Shown here in pieces: positions 1 to 13,900 of a stretch of DNA of 64,000 bases. Each line of letters begins with the position of its first letter. Position 1 is the stretch's first letter. The notes below the pieces were generated by a model. It saw only the letters and a program-made list of their open reading frames with translations. It was not told where the DNA came from and made no database searches. The stretch covers positions 36,983 to 100,982 of the forward strand of contig NMRA01000634.1 of assembly GCA_002633005.1 (NCBI GenBank). Direction: 5' to 3'. Source of the DNA: Phoronis australis. Lineage: Eukaryota > Phoronida > Phoronidae. Both the position numbers and the translations under genes were made by a program.

Positions 1-423
1 AGAGAGAGGCTTGGCGGAGGGAGGAAGGGAGAGAGGAAAGAAAGGGGGAGGGAAGGAGGCGGGGAGGGAGGAGACATGAGAGATCTTCAAAAGCAAAAGC
101 CACTCCATTGAGGGTCCCTGTACAATACAATACAATGCAGTACGATATAATACAATGCAGTACGATATAGTACAATGCAGTACGATACAATACAATTTAA
201 GTAAGCAATAAAAATACAAGACGGTAATTATTAGGCCCCATTTACATATATTTGACAAACAGTGAACGATTGAACGACTGACATGTAGAATCAACAGCCC
301 AAGTACTTCATTAAATGAATAAACTTGACACCTGATTACAAATAACTAGCTGCTCCCCTACTATAAAACAACACTTTTTGTCTTGCAAAGGTTTTGGTGT
401 AGTTAACGAATGTCGTTTTGCAG
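1..423. repeat. Gene 1 intron end: GA-rich tract and TACAA-type tandem repeat
   Basis: Bases 1-75 are a purine-rich (GA/GGGA) low-complexity tract. Bases ~119-197 are a short tandem repeat built from TACAA and a ~20-bp unit (tacaatgcagtacgatata) repeated about three times with small changes. The rest up to the exon at 424 shows nothing recognisable. No exon is seen here. Confidence 0.7.
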
Positions 424-570
424 ATTTCCCGACAGCTACAGACTGCTCGTGTGGTTACTGCAATGCAGATTTTGAGATTACCAACGAAAACACGTGCAAC
501 TGTTCCTCTGCCACGACTGATTGGGCCACAGCACAGTGCTGTAGGATCGTATACACGCCGAGATCAACAG
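424..570 (+). CDS. Gene 1 exon: Cys-rich module A
   Basis: This 147-nt exon is flanked by phase-1 introns (acceptor tgtcgttttgcag, donor gttggt). It encodes a 49-residue module starting D-F-P and containing CSCGYC, then 11 residues, CNC, then 11 residues including a Trp, then CC. It is about 90% identical to the gene 2 exon 47002-47148 and shares its cysteine pattern with exons 13253-13387, 62480-62614 and 45740-45967. I recognise no named domain family. Seven cysteines in a short secreted module suggest a disulphide-stabilised fold (inference). Confidence 0.88.
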
Positions 571-3500
571 GTTGGTTTTTACGTTTAGCTGGTGGTTAAA
601 GTGCGCGATCTTGTCAAATCCGCTATAAAAAGTGTTACGGACCATGGTCTGGGTTTGTCATTACAATGTCGTGTTAAGCATTATTTTTTGAAAATACGTT
701 CATAGTAAAGTAGTGGAACGGTTTTAAAGAACGAACAGATCTGTCTCGTTTTCAGAGGCTGTTCTTACAGGATTCTGCTGATTCCGCTAGACCACCCTTC
801 TTTAAAAGTGATTGATTCTATTGACGATGTTAGTTTTGGTCCAAATAGGGCCATAAGCAGTTGAAACCCCAGCACGACTGTTGTTAACATTATGTATTCA
901 CATATTGTATACTTGCGACCCTGTTGTTGGGTTTTGGTGAACTTGAGAATGTTGAATTCGACTTCATAAAAACATTGGATTTTTGTCTTTCTGTAAAAGC
1001 ATAAAGTTAACAGCAATTGTGCCGTGACTGGTTCTTGATGACGACTTCCGTCTTTTAGATGTTTTACCCGGTTCATCAAGCTGAACGGCGAAGTCAGTCA
1101 TGAGAAGCTAAATATGTAATAGAGCCTGCACCTCATATTTTCACATCACGAGTTTTATTTGAATTCCAGTCAGTGACTATACGATATTTATTGTTGCTTC
1201 TACCATTGATTTAATGCAACTGTAGGTGACCAACTTATAGAGAAATACTTGACAATAGACGGCATCGTTATCGACGGACACGACAATTGGACACCTTCGG
1301 GCGTTACGTCAGAGGATGAATGTTTGCAAGCGTGTGAAAATCAGGTGACTTTCTTCTTTCAAAAAGTGCTTTTTATGCGCTTTCAAAACACACCCTGCTG
1401 GTACATATCGTCTGCCCTTCTTGGCTGGATGTCGTCCACCAGTCGTTGCTTATTTGTCTTGAAAGTTATTTTTACTGATCTTTAATTGCTGGAATTTGAC
1501 ACAGATACATGTGAGAAAGGGCCAGCAACACTTGATTTTCAAATGGACTACAGTGTGTTAGCCATTTTAACGTTCAGTGAGGTTGTCCATGTCATTCCAT
1601 TACTTGTAACAGATACTCTACTACACTATTTCACGGGTGCCGCAACACTGAAATAAGTGGGGAGAATATAGCCCTCCCCCAGCCCCACTATGCTGCGCCG
1701 CCCAACCACATGTATTTTAGATATGAGGCAAAACGAGAATCCACATAAAATTAGCTGTAATTCATTGCGTATTCCTGTTCACAGAACAAGGTGACTCATT
1801 TATTTGACATTCTAAACTGGTGGATACGGCTTAACGCATTTTTTGCTCTCAACACGGAGAGAAATGGTTGGGAGGTTGCCAGCGCCTGAGACTGTTCGAC
1901 AGTGTCTACCTAAATATTTTTCATATCAGTGAACACTGATGACGCGTAATACACTTGCACTTTACTTAGCTATCTCCCGTCTAGATATGTAGATGCGCCC
2001 AATGAGGCCAAAGCCACGTCCCTCTTGCGAAAAAGTCACAGAATCTATTGGTTTCCCGCCTAAATAGGGTTTGAATTGAGTGCCGTGGACACAAGAATCT
2101 TGCTAGTAAAGTTAGGGTGCTTTGCTTGTGAAGCATTGCGATAGCTGACGAAGCTTTGCGTTTCGAGAGTATATTGCGTCTCTGGAACAGGCTCAAGGCA
2201 GCTGTCTCGCCTTCCTTAACTTGAGGCACAGAAAACACCTGAGTGTGCTGGCACCAACTATACACGAGTCCACGATTTTGAATTGGGTATTACAGAATAA
2301 TGAGTTGACTAATTAGTTCATTAATCTGTCAATTAGTACATGAAGGGTTTTATTAGTATTCTCTGTTTTGTTGCATTTTGGTAACACTCTTGGTTTTTAG
2401 AATGAAAAAATGTTTTAAGCCTGTCCAGTATGCAAAATGATAATAAAATTTATGAAGTAAATAATTTATATTTTGCTTGTGGTATAATCATACACCATCA
2501 CGAAATGAGAAAGGATTTTCTAATGGCATGACTCTTGTGCCATTCTAAGCTTAATTTATTTGTACTAACCAAACATTTCACCCTGGGCTCTATGTTTTAT
2601 TGCAAGGACAACACCGGAAGGAACGAATGCAAACAAATCCCACGCATGCGCGACACCATCTCAGTCACGCGAGATCGAAGTTGGTATTCCATGTCTAGAG
2701 TTGAGCTGACTTCCTAATGTAGAATACCCATCCTTTTTTCTCTCGATTACGGTTCTATCTCTCCACCTGCGACATTATTTTCTCATAATTGCGATTTTTC
2801 ACAAATAGCCGAGGCCATCGGCAAATTGTACGTGTAACAACAAAACACCTACAAGCGTACGCCACTTGCCATGGTCTCCCTTAAAGTATCGTTTGATTAT
2901 TAGGTCGGGTGTAATTCTGTTGAGTTCAAGTCGTCTGATAGCACCTGTCGACTGAGTGGGTCCGCAATAAAGCATGTCGGCCTATCAGGGTTACTGCAAC
3001 AACAGTCGGGATATACGTACTACGAGAGGCTGGACGGGGAAGGTGAGGATGTGTAAACCATCTCAGAAAATGTATTCCTTCATGCCAGTTCTGCACCACT
3101 AGAATTATTGCAATTATTACGATTTGTATGCTGTTAGCGTTAAATACAAAGAAACGAGGCCAGGCCATTTTCAAGATATTAACCTTAGTAGTCATGCTCA
3201 CAGACTCAGAGGACTCTTCAATGGCCAACTAGACGCGAAGCATGTCTTTGAATAGGTGCACATCTTAACAGAAACGGTGCTTATATGATGATGTTTTCGT
3301 ATTACTGTTTTCGGCATTAAGTGCACACCAGAACTGTCAGTTGCGATGCCCTACGTAGCAATATGTTTTAATTACTGAAGTCTCTGTAAGTTCAACAGTG
3401 TTTAACATGACTTTGCTTAGACTTTTTATTAACTGACATCGCGCCTTAAGTTATACGCACTAATAACCTACGCGTTACTTGTCTGCAAGTATTTACTGAC

Positions 3501-6500
3501 ACGGGGCTACAAATAGAAACCCGTTGAGCACAAATTCTTTGGACTAAAATCTGCAGTTGGAACTTTACCTTTGGAATTCGCGATGACCCTGAAGCAAAAA
3601 TAAGTTGCTGGTACAACTGAACACAGGGAAAGTCAGGTGACGAAGAAAGTAAGCACCATTTTTGGAAATATCAATATTTTCGACACAATTTCTTCTTCCC
3701 ATGCCATTTTATCAAATGTGCCTCTGCCGAAAAGTTTATATGGTCATTTCAGAAACAATGTAAATATCAAGCAAACAAATTAAGTCATTTTAATACACGT
3801 ACTGACCTAGTTTTTACTTGTCACACCCATATTTGGAAACGAGACCAGTCGTCTACCCACATGTTACAATCATTCAGAACAGACAGGCTCTTGTTAGCGT
3901 AAGTGGAAACAGACGATTGGGTTGAATTTTGGAGTGGCGTTTTTAATCGTTAGATTGTATTAACTTGGGACAGTCAATGCTTGTGAAAATCAGTGTGGAA
4001 CAAAGGACAATTTTTTAATCCAGATAAGTTTCGTAATAGCAGTTTAAACAGAACAAGTTTCAAAAACTTTGTTGAAATTTCGTTTCATTATTACATTGAA
4101 ATTGATGTAAATAAAATAAAAATTGGACGTGGTTCGACAACAGATACTTTTAAATGGTTGATGTCGGCATTGCAGTAGGCTGTGTGGTCTGTTGCATGTC
4201 TTTTAAAAATTGGCAGACTAGGCGTTTTTTTCCGACCGGTCGACGATCGGCCGCAGACTCGTTTCGGATCGACCGCATAAAATCTTGTGACCTGCAAAAA
4301 CACTACTAATGAAATAAAATAACGACTAAGGTAAAAGTTCTACTATTTAGACGAGTTTCTGGTAACATATTGTTTTTTACAGGAGATATTCGAAATTACT
4401 TTCACAAGTTTGACGGCGTTTACCTCTCCGGCGTTACTGCAATTAATACCATAAGCGACTCCCAGTTGACTATGACTTCATGCATGACTATTTGCTTGGA
4501 GGACAGCTCGTGCAAATCGACGGATTTCGATTCGTCAACTAAAACATGCTACTTGCGAAGTGGAAACAGTTTTGATGGAACTCTGACCGTGTCCAGATAT
4601 TACTACCACTTTGATCTTATCACGAGTACCCCAGGTAAGAACCTCTAACCGCTTTACATGATAGGACATGGCATCGTCTGCAACTGAGTTTTGAGTAATC
4701 GCCTCGTCGCCAAAACTATAGACGTTTCCAGATGACATTTTGTTTTCATCCATCTCCAAGCTTGATTATCCAAAGTGATGCTTGGACTGAAAGGAAGGAC
4801 CTAGTATGAGAAGGATGGGTAGGAGAAGGAAATGACGAGGTTGTGAAAGTAGTGATGTTATTTTTTGATTAGCACCTCATTAAAACTTGCAGTAGATGTC
4901 AGCTTTTGAGGTGGATGTTGTTAGGAATATCGCACCAACTATGCTGAATGAGAGTAGGACCACACATTTTCAGAAGTTGAATTTAGTTTATGAAACTATA
5001 CACTGTACATCTTTAATATTGCGACGCGAAATGAATAAAATTTCGACGTTTGACAGGCGATACGACAATTACGTCGGTAACACGATGTGAGAAACACGGC
5101 CCCTCGCATATCCGTGTCTCCGATTTTTTTCTGACATTTGCCGTCTCCACTTGAACACCTTCTTTTCGATTTCTTTTCCGTTCTTCCCATTTGGTTCAAG
5201 TTTTCCCATCTAAAAGGTTATTTCACATTGGACGATCTAGTCCGACCTCGTTTCCATGTTATTTTGCTGGTAGTAATGCATAGGTTTTAGTTAGGCAGGC
5301 ATCTAGCAAGAAGAAAATGTACATTGACAAAGGATACTGACACGGACGAAGCCGGCACATGCCGCTTCACAGGTTGAAGCGACACCTTCCTTTAAACCCA
5401 TGTTCTGGGACACGCACGCATACTGTTTGAGATCCGTAAAAGGTCTCTTGTGCATGGCGATTGCTGAATGAGTTTTTTCGAAAATTTTCCACTAATTCAG
5501 GAGCGTACAATTTCTGAGTCGTGTTTTAGGGGTATGGGGAGATATTTGAGAGTCCATGTCTTCCAAAATGTCCGTCAAAATCACTACCGCCACCATTACA
5601 AGTGTTAGCACCACCCAAGCCTCTCGGCCACAAAGCCAAACTCCATTTGCAACTTGGGCATTCTGTGTTTTCATGTCGATGCGTAACAGAAATGATGTTG
5701 ATAATCAAAAGCTGTTCATTATCTAGGAACGCAGTATTAGTCATGCTGGGACTGAAACTAAAGTCTTCACACGGCAAAGCGACTAAACAGCAATCTCACC
5801 ATTGCCGATAACGTCTTGACCGTGAGCACCATCTCTAGTGTTTGAGTAATCAGGGTTTTTTGTCAGCTTAATACAGTTGCAGTGCAATGTACCATAAAAC
5901 AGAGCAAGTGTAAAAGTAATATTTTTTCACTTTCAGATCCCTTCTTTACTTGCGACACGGTGAAAAGCAGTGAAGCTGACGCTAATCAATTCTCCTGTGG
6001 AGCAATAGGTATATTCCTAAATGTATTGCATTATTGCATTCTTATGCGTTGTGAGAGTATTATTACCGTAATCCTTACCTGGAAAGGCTATCTGTAAGTA
6101 CGGAGTAACTGGACAATTTGTTTATTCTGTCAGACTCTACAAGTAGGCCATCGACTAACTGTTTCAGCATGTTCGCAAATCTATACATGGGTTTCAACCA
6201 TTCGACTGTTTTCGTCTTTGTTCAGATACTTGATACGCAATTCTTGACTTTTAGGATACCCGGGACCAATATTTTCAATAATTCTCAATATTCACTAGAA
6301 ATGCATTTGAATTGCAATTTGATACTTTCGTTTCATACTACCAAAGCAATGTGAGATCCAAATGTCTTTTAACTTGCATTTCAGCCACGTGGATGGATCA
6401 CTTCACTTACGTTCAAACCGCAATATTGTCGGGTTACAATGATGAATTGCCAAACAGCGACAAAAACGCGTGTCTGAAGCAATGTCACAACTCTGCCAGC

Positions 6501-9500
6501 TGTAAAACTATCGACTATTACGACAACGCAGGTAAAAATTTCAACGATTGATGGTTTAGCCACTTTATTTCGGCAGGGTTCCATGACTTAAGTTATTCGA
6601 CACATTACGTGATCTTGAAAGACCAATCCTTTCCGTCAGTGATTAGTGAGCGCACTGGGTGTTGTGTTTCTGCTATTATCATTTGCCCTCATCCACGGTC
6701 AACTTCAGATAACATTTTCACCTCCTCTATCCGTTTATTACACTTCGGCTAACCGGAAATAGCAGAAACACCCAACGCCATCTTCGTTCCCTTGGAAGAA
6801 CTGTTACATTTTGACCCTTGTGGATTCTCTGTTCAGGAGAAAAAAACATTGAGACACGACTCGTAAAAAATTATTACGTTCGCGATAGCTAACCAGGTAC
6901 ATCAATTAGTCTATACTTATTTCATGAAGGGTTATTAATAAAAACAAAATCTGGGAAACTACTTGAACATTTTTCTAAGGCAGGAGTGATGGAAATAGTC
7001 TATGAATCATCTTTCTGTTTTATTCTGATATGATGTAAAACTTAAAGAGTTTCATTTTAGACTATAGAATGGAATCATAAGTTGTAAATCTTTTTTACAT
7101 AAAATTATAGTCAAGGACTCGGATACATGCTCTTTTTGTGAAGAGGAATCTGAAGACCCAATTTTATCTTTATTTTTTTTGGCCTCGTACCAAATACTTT
7201 TTGCATTCGTTTGAATTGTGTTTTTAGACAAACATCTGTAGTGCTTAATTTAACTCTTTTTGTGAAAACTGGCTAACGCAATTAAATTTCACATATATAA
7301 AACAATGCTAAAGAATTTAACCCTCGGTTTAGATCGACCAAAATAGAAGTTCTAGATTATTTTAAAGTTTGATTTTTATAAAACAGTAAATTTGTTGAGT
7401 TTGAAAATAGGTGGAACGTATGAAACGTTTATTCATCCTCAAGGCCATCGGCCCACAGTACCTAATATCAGCCAGAACAATAAAATAGAGTGAATAGGTT
7501 TGCGCATGTGTAGTAGTTTCAATCGTCAAGTAGTTTTAGTCTTAAAACAGAAGCATGATATACAAATTTGATTAGGTTTTTAAGCTAAAAACTTGAAATA
7601 GATGAACTCTTTTAGATTCACTTTTTATCTAAACGTCTTCACATCTAATCTCTGTGCAAATGTGAGGTTTGTATGTGGTGTGAATGGTATATCTCTTATC
7701 TGTGTTGGTGTACAAGCATAACTGTTGTCATCTTTACTCACTACAATGTGAATTATGGATACACTCTAATAAACATTAAAAAATAGTAAAATGCTGCATA
7801 ATTTCATTTTTGAACGTTCTAAATAGAAACCATTAACGTGATTGAACTCGAGTTTTCTTATTTTACTAAGTGTTTGCTAGGACTATCTAGTTAGCCTAAT
7901 ACATCTAAAGTAACAAAATCCCGTTGAAGTTAGGCTTTAAAGAATCTTTGCGGCATTTGATGGATGTATTACCACAGAACCGACAGCGGGTGATAATGAA
8001 TTACAGACTGATTGGAATGCCGCTGTGCCCCATAGTGGCAAATTTTGCATTTGCCTCTGTATGTTCGGAGTTCATAAATGGGTTTCGTGAAACTCAGGTA
8101 ATAGTTTTCTGTTATGGAAGCACTTGTGCTTTCCATTTTCCCACGGATTTGGCGTATTTTGCTCCATTTTCGTTGTTTTTAGTCCGTTTTTGCCATCGCC
8201 TCTGTATTTACCGAACCGCCGAAGGATTAATATGAGAATCGGTATTATTTTTAATTATGAGGAAAGTATAGCTAACTGTCGGTCAGGTGCGGCTGCTGTG
8301 GCACTCCAGAATGACAACGCTGATTTTTGTTTGCGTCCAGAGCTGCATTTCCTTAATCCTTTGCAGGATCTAGTGAAATTGTGTCAAGTGTTTTTCTATG
8401 AGTGTGACAACAGTAGACCGCGTAGGATACAGGGATCTAACTACTGCTTGTGACAATTTTAGTTTTTACATTTGCCTCTGTATTTTTGGCGGTACTTGAC
8501 AGTTTTTTATGAAATTTTACGTATGGGTTTCTCTTATGTGATGACCGAACCTTTCGGTGTGGAAACAGATTTGGAGTAATTTACGCCACCTTGTGGGCGC
8601 TCCTGACTCTATTTGTGTCGTCTGTCTGAAAACTGGCAGATACCTGTATGTACTCCCTAACGTTGACTTTCGGGTGGCTCCGATCACTGCGGTGTCCACT
8701 ACTAGCATTTTTGCATCTGCGATTGTGTCTTCTACACTCCGCACTAGATGTTTCTGAAGTTTGACGAGTGTATTCACATTTACTTGACAACAGTTGGGCG
8801 AATCCCGATTAGACCTCTGCCTGCCTGTTTTTTTTACATGAGTTCCTTGACAGCTTTTCCTGAAATGTGACATATAGATTCCTGGTAGAGAGACGACGAC
8901 TCCTTTCATTTTTCGGACTGGTTTAACGCATTCTGCGCCATCTGGGGAGCAATTTTGATACTCATTAACACCATGGAAGCTTGACATTTGCCGTGCAATC
9001 GTGGACGCTTTTCAAAACTTCGCGTTGCCCTTGTTTACGTTTACCTCTGTGTCTTCGATGTTATTCAATAATTTAATGTTCATGAAATGTTGCAAATGGG
9101 TTTTTATTAAGGAGGCAACGAAACCTCTTTGTTTTGGGATCGATTTCAAGTATTCTGTCAGGTGTATTTCTTATCAGAAGATCATTAATTTGCGGACAAC
9201 TCCAACTATTGTGGCGCACCCTAATGGCATTTTTGCGTCTGCGGCTTCTTCTTCTACACCCCTTGCAGGATCTTTGTTAAATGAATTTGTATTTTTATGA
9301 ATGTGACAACGGATGACGACAACTTATGTGGAGTTAGGGACAAATCCCAATTCTGTGCTGTCCCCTAATGGCAAATTTGGTTTTCTTTGCGTTTCCTTTG
9401 ATATCTACAGAGATTGTTGATGCGTCTTCTTTAAATTTGGCAAAAAGTAACCATCACGTAGGCGAGAGCACCTGCATGTTGGGGATTGATTTGATTTGTG

Positions 9501-10908
9501 TGCTCCCACTAGTGGCATTTTTAATATTTTTGCTGTCTGTTCGTTGTCGTGCGCTTCTTGATCCTCCAAACACCTTGACGAATTTTACAAAAGGCGAAAT
9601 GAGTGTTCCTATGAAGGAGATCATTAGTGACTGGGTTTGCCCCCTACAAGCTACTGGATTATATTGTTCCCTTCACTGGGAATTTCTTTGTATTTGTACT
9701 TAGTAAAAATGCAGATCCCTGGTTATACTGAATATACATTTTACCGAGCTCCAGTGTACATGTAAGTGCTGTTCCCTGGCGTGTATTTATTATCCAAATA
9801 ACAAGAGGAAGTGACGGGAATTGCACCTGTCCTACTCGATATTGAACCTAATCTCTGTCGGTCATTCATGTTTCCTCAATGGAAATGAGAGCAGAACCAA
9901 GATAATGAGCCCTTTACGTCATTTTCTGTTGTTGCGAGGATAGCAATAACAAGAGACCAATTCATTAACACAAAAAGTACTTCCAACATAACCAGATATC
10001 TGTGGATTTGCTATAGGCCACATCAAAACAGTTGCTTCCCATTTTGAAGGCGATGAATTGTTTGAAGCTGCTTGCAAATGCACGTTATCAATACTGCTTT
10101 TCATTTTTTTTCCAGCTAAAACTTTCATATGCCACATAAGTTACTCAGATCGCTTTGCAGTATCGGCATACCTAGCGGACAGCGCGTATTTCGAGCATTT
10201 TATTTTTGACAGTTATCGAGGTAAGTATCATTGTTATTATGTATGTGTCAGTTACCTGGCTCCTCACGCTTTGCATAAATTTTATTACATGTATTATGTA
10301 TAAGTCCTTCCACAGTCTTTTCGGAACCTAGTGACTTTTGACTCCGATTGGATATTGCAACGCCTCTCATCAGTCAACGTTGTTGACACATAACCACACA
10401 TTCCCATTGCCCAAATATAATGCTTGAGGTGATACTGCAGTTGTCACGCGCCTAGATACATGTATGTGCTCTCTCACATAACATCCTGATCACCTCGGGT
10501 ATTTTCGTGGCTTCAAATTTTCTCTCAGAGGTGAACGTTGTCTGCACATGAGCGAAGTTCAGTCATACATCATTGTCTTTCAAACTGTAGGACGATTAAC
10601 CGTGTGACTAAAGTTCGCATATGCACAAAACACCCGACGTTTTCCGAAAGATACATCTTCCGAAAAACCTCTAGTATTTTCGCATCCCTTGGATGTGTTT
10701 CATGTCAGCTTAGGTGCCAACTTAAATCTTGACAGCAAGTCATGTGACTCCCGAAATGGAAAATGACATCAATGCTCTGGGATTCCCAAGTGATAAAAGG
10801 CTTAAAAAGCTTGGTTGAAGTCGTACCTATCTCTTGCCCGAATCCATCGACTATAATGACGAAGACAGAAGACAATTCCGCAGGTGTTGCGGATGCGTTT
10901 ACACACAT

Positions 10909-10982
<74 letters not shown>

Positions 10983-13900
10983 ACGCACACACACACACAC
11001 CAGTACGTACACGAGACAAGTTTTGTTGAACACTACATTCTATTTGTTTTAATAGCCTTAGGCCTAATAGATAATAACGCTCTAAGTGGAAGCAGGCTTA
11101 TCTCGCGTTAGGCGTCCGTAAAAGCTGACCAAGGCTCATGGCAGAGAGGAAACACACAAAAAGTCATTGTTACAGGTTTCACATTCAAATCACATAACGA
11201 GAATACCAACAATAGTCCGGTACTTCGTCTGTCATGAGACGTCTTCGGGGAAGATCCATCAGCGGTGATCACGAACAAAATATCATACATACGTACGCGC
11301 ATGAATGCATACTTACATACATACATGCATACATACATGTACATACAGTGTACATAGATACATGTCGAACCCCCTATAAAGGCATGGTAGAAGAGTTATG
11401 TCAAACACCACGTGAAAAAAATTGATCTACGACCGCAGGGCCAGTTGTCTTCTGGTTTGGTTAATGGCAACGGCATTCATATAGTAACGCTCAGTACCAG
11501 AATAAGGTGCTTAATGGCAGGAAATGACTTTTGGGGGAGACAGTGTGTCATGGTGGGTTGAGTGTCCACCTTCCCCTTCTCAAGGTCATGAGTTCAAATC
11601 CCAATGGACACCACTAGCTGCTAGACCATTGATTAGGGTCTCCAGCTCCTCAACTCGGTCGTAATGTATGCATTTGTGTTTTTGTGTTATATGTGTAAAT
11701 TGATAAACGAAAACTGGTATTGGGTGGATGGTAAAATATGGATCTGGCTGAGCGCTCTGCACACGTCTAATGCAACAAGTGTCAGACCAACAGCATTAGA
11801 ATTTAAATTACTTCTGACTTTGAGGGCGCCATTCACATTCGTTACAACTTAGGAATTGTCAAGTGTTACTGGATGTATTTTTTGCTGTTAAAGATACAAT
11901 GCCTCTTTAAATTGCGGATATGCAAATGAAGTACTAGTTTACAAACAACCGCGGTTCTTCTGGTGTGCTGGAAACCACACAAGGACCAGTTACCATTACA
12001 TTGTCCCGAAAGTCTCGTTTTGCGGGTCTATTTATATGTAAATGAATATGGTAATATGTCATCGTTACCCTAATATTTGGAATTACTAGGGTTTCTATAT
12101 GTTAAGATTTGTTTTTATGTATATCAGTTGTGGTGTTTTCTTTAAAACCCCATGTTATTCGCAAGTTGTTTCTTTTCCTGATTATACTTGTACACAGAGT
12201 TTTCCAGGAAGTTACAAGGTGGCGGTTGCTTTAAATTTAAATATTCACGGTTTTAACGAGACATAGAATTTTAAGATAAATGGTTAAACATCACTTGTAT
12301 ACTACCTCCCGTTATTACGCTTAAATGTACATGTACATATTCCAGCAACGTATAACTTCAGAATCAATGCTATTTTTAAAATGCTGCTATTGAAATTGGT
12401 CAGTTTCACTAGAAGATATTCTGTCACTGTTCATCAGGAAATTACGTGAAGGACTCATTTCGGAAGACAGCTGGACATGTAATCACGAACACCAACTTTG
12501 CCAGTTATTCAAGCAAAACAGCGGAGGAGTGCATGCAACTGTGTTTTGACAATCCTACCTGCAAATCGATTGATCACGATCCCGTGTCTGGAACTTGTCA
12601 TCTGTCAACTGTATCTCGGCACAGCGACTCCGTGCTTTTCTCAACGCACTCGTACGATTACTACGAGTTCATCGGCAGGCGAGGTAAGGGATGGTCTTCT
12701 GAATAATTTTCAGTAATTTTTGCGTCGAGATTGCATAAGGCAGTAAAGTGATTAAAATGCCCTCGCTTTTGACGAGATGCTGTGGGTTCATTATTGAAGC
12801 TAAATGCCCTCGTTTTAAAAGAATCTGAATAAAGACGAGTTGGACCTTCCGTAAGGTACACTTTGCCGAGGTACACTTCAGATAAGGTTACCTTACGCCT
12901 TGCACCATTTTGGAAGCGTCCTCAATTCTTTCAGATGGGTGCAAAGTTCACGTTACACGTAGGTCTAAATACTTACATTATAATATTGAAATCATGCATT
13001 AATTTGTTTTCTTCAATTTTCGATCCACAGATTTTAACGGCAAAACAACGACCGTTCAGTGGGTTTCGTTGTTCTTTATTAAGATGTCGCATTGAAATAG
13101 CGATGCTCGCCCGTCCAGTTCATTTTGGTAAATAAAAAATGACAAATATGGCAGCATTTTGAACAGGAAAACACGTTTGCCGTTCTCTCTATTTACCTTT
13201 TATTGAATCTACAAATACTTCAGATTATTATCTCATCCACCTGTACTTACAGCCTATCCCACAGACTGCTCATGCAGCGGCTGTGCTTCTTACGACTACC
13301 TGAACGATGTGACCGGCTGCAGATGCCACGCTTCCGACAATTGGGGAATGGTTCTCTGTTGTCACGCTAAAAGCTTGAGAAGACCTCGTAAGTGTACAAA
13401 ACAAAGTTGTAGGTCGACAACAGCGTTTGACCCGTACAACTCTAAATTAGAAACTAGCTATCTGACTTGACCATTTTCACAAAACTGAGGTCACGAGAAA
13501 AAATGACATAGCAACGATGAACTCTCAAAGGTTTTAGACTACCAGAGACTCCCACGTACCGATTTCACTATAAATCAGTAAGGCTTCTCGAAATACATTT
13601 TCTGAAAGTTTATTAAAGACCGCGACAGAAAATCTAATAAAGACCTTGCCTATCTAAACTGAGTTTTCAAATTAGCTTGTCAGTCAATTCGAAGACACGC
13701 CCACCGATTTCACTGAAACTGAATGAGTCTTCACGCTAAAGATGCGCTCCAAAAGCCCTAATATTCATATGGATCGCACTCTAAACGGACACGACACAAA
13801 ATATAATCCGTCAGCATGCCGGTTTTAGGGCATACGCGGACATCTTCCTTCTGATAATTGTGGTTGTCCCCCATTACGACACCTTGGATCTGAAAGTGCG

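Larger units (their letters stand above)
10221..12437. other. Gene 1 intron with microsatellites and a SINE
   Basis: A 2.2-kb intron before the PAN exon 12438. It holds the (CA)n, (ATAC)n and tRNA-like SINE listed separately. Otherwise nothing is recognised. Confidence 0.6.

Noticed and set aside
2926-3228. Minus-strand ORF of 100 codons
   Set aside because: It is the antisense shadow of the PAN exon 2904-3042, which is supported by its twin in gene 2.
8517-8987. The longest ORF in the window (156 codons, minus strand)
   Set aside because: It lies within the diverged repeat block 7920-9720, has no recognisable domain, and overlaps competing ORFs in other frames.
10705-11052. Several ORFs of 64-104 codons over the CA tract, encoding His-Thr or Cys-Val runs
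   Set aside because: They are translations of the (CA)n microsatellite on both strands and have no coding value.
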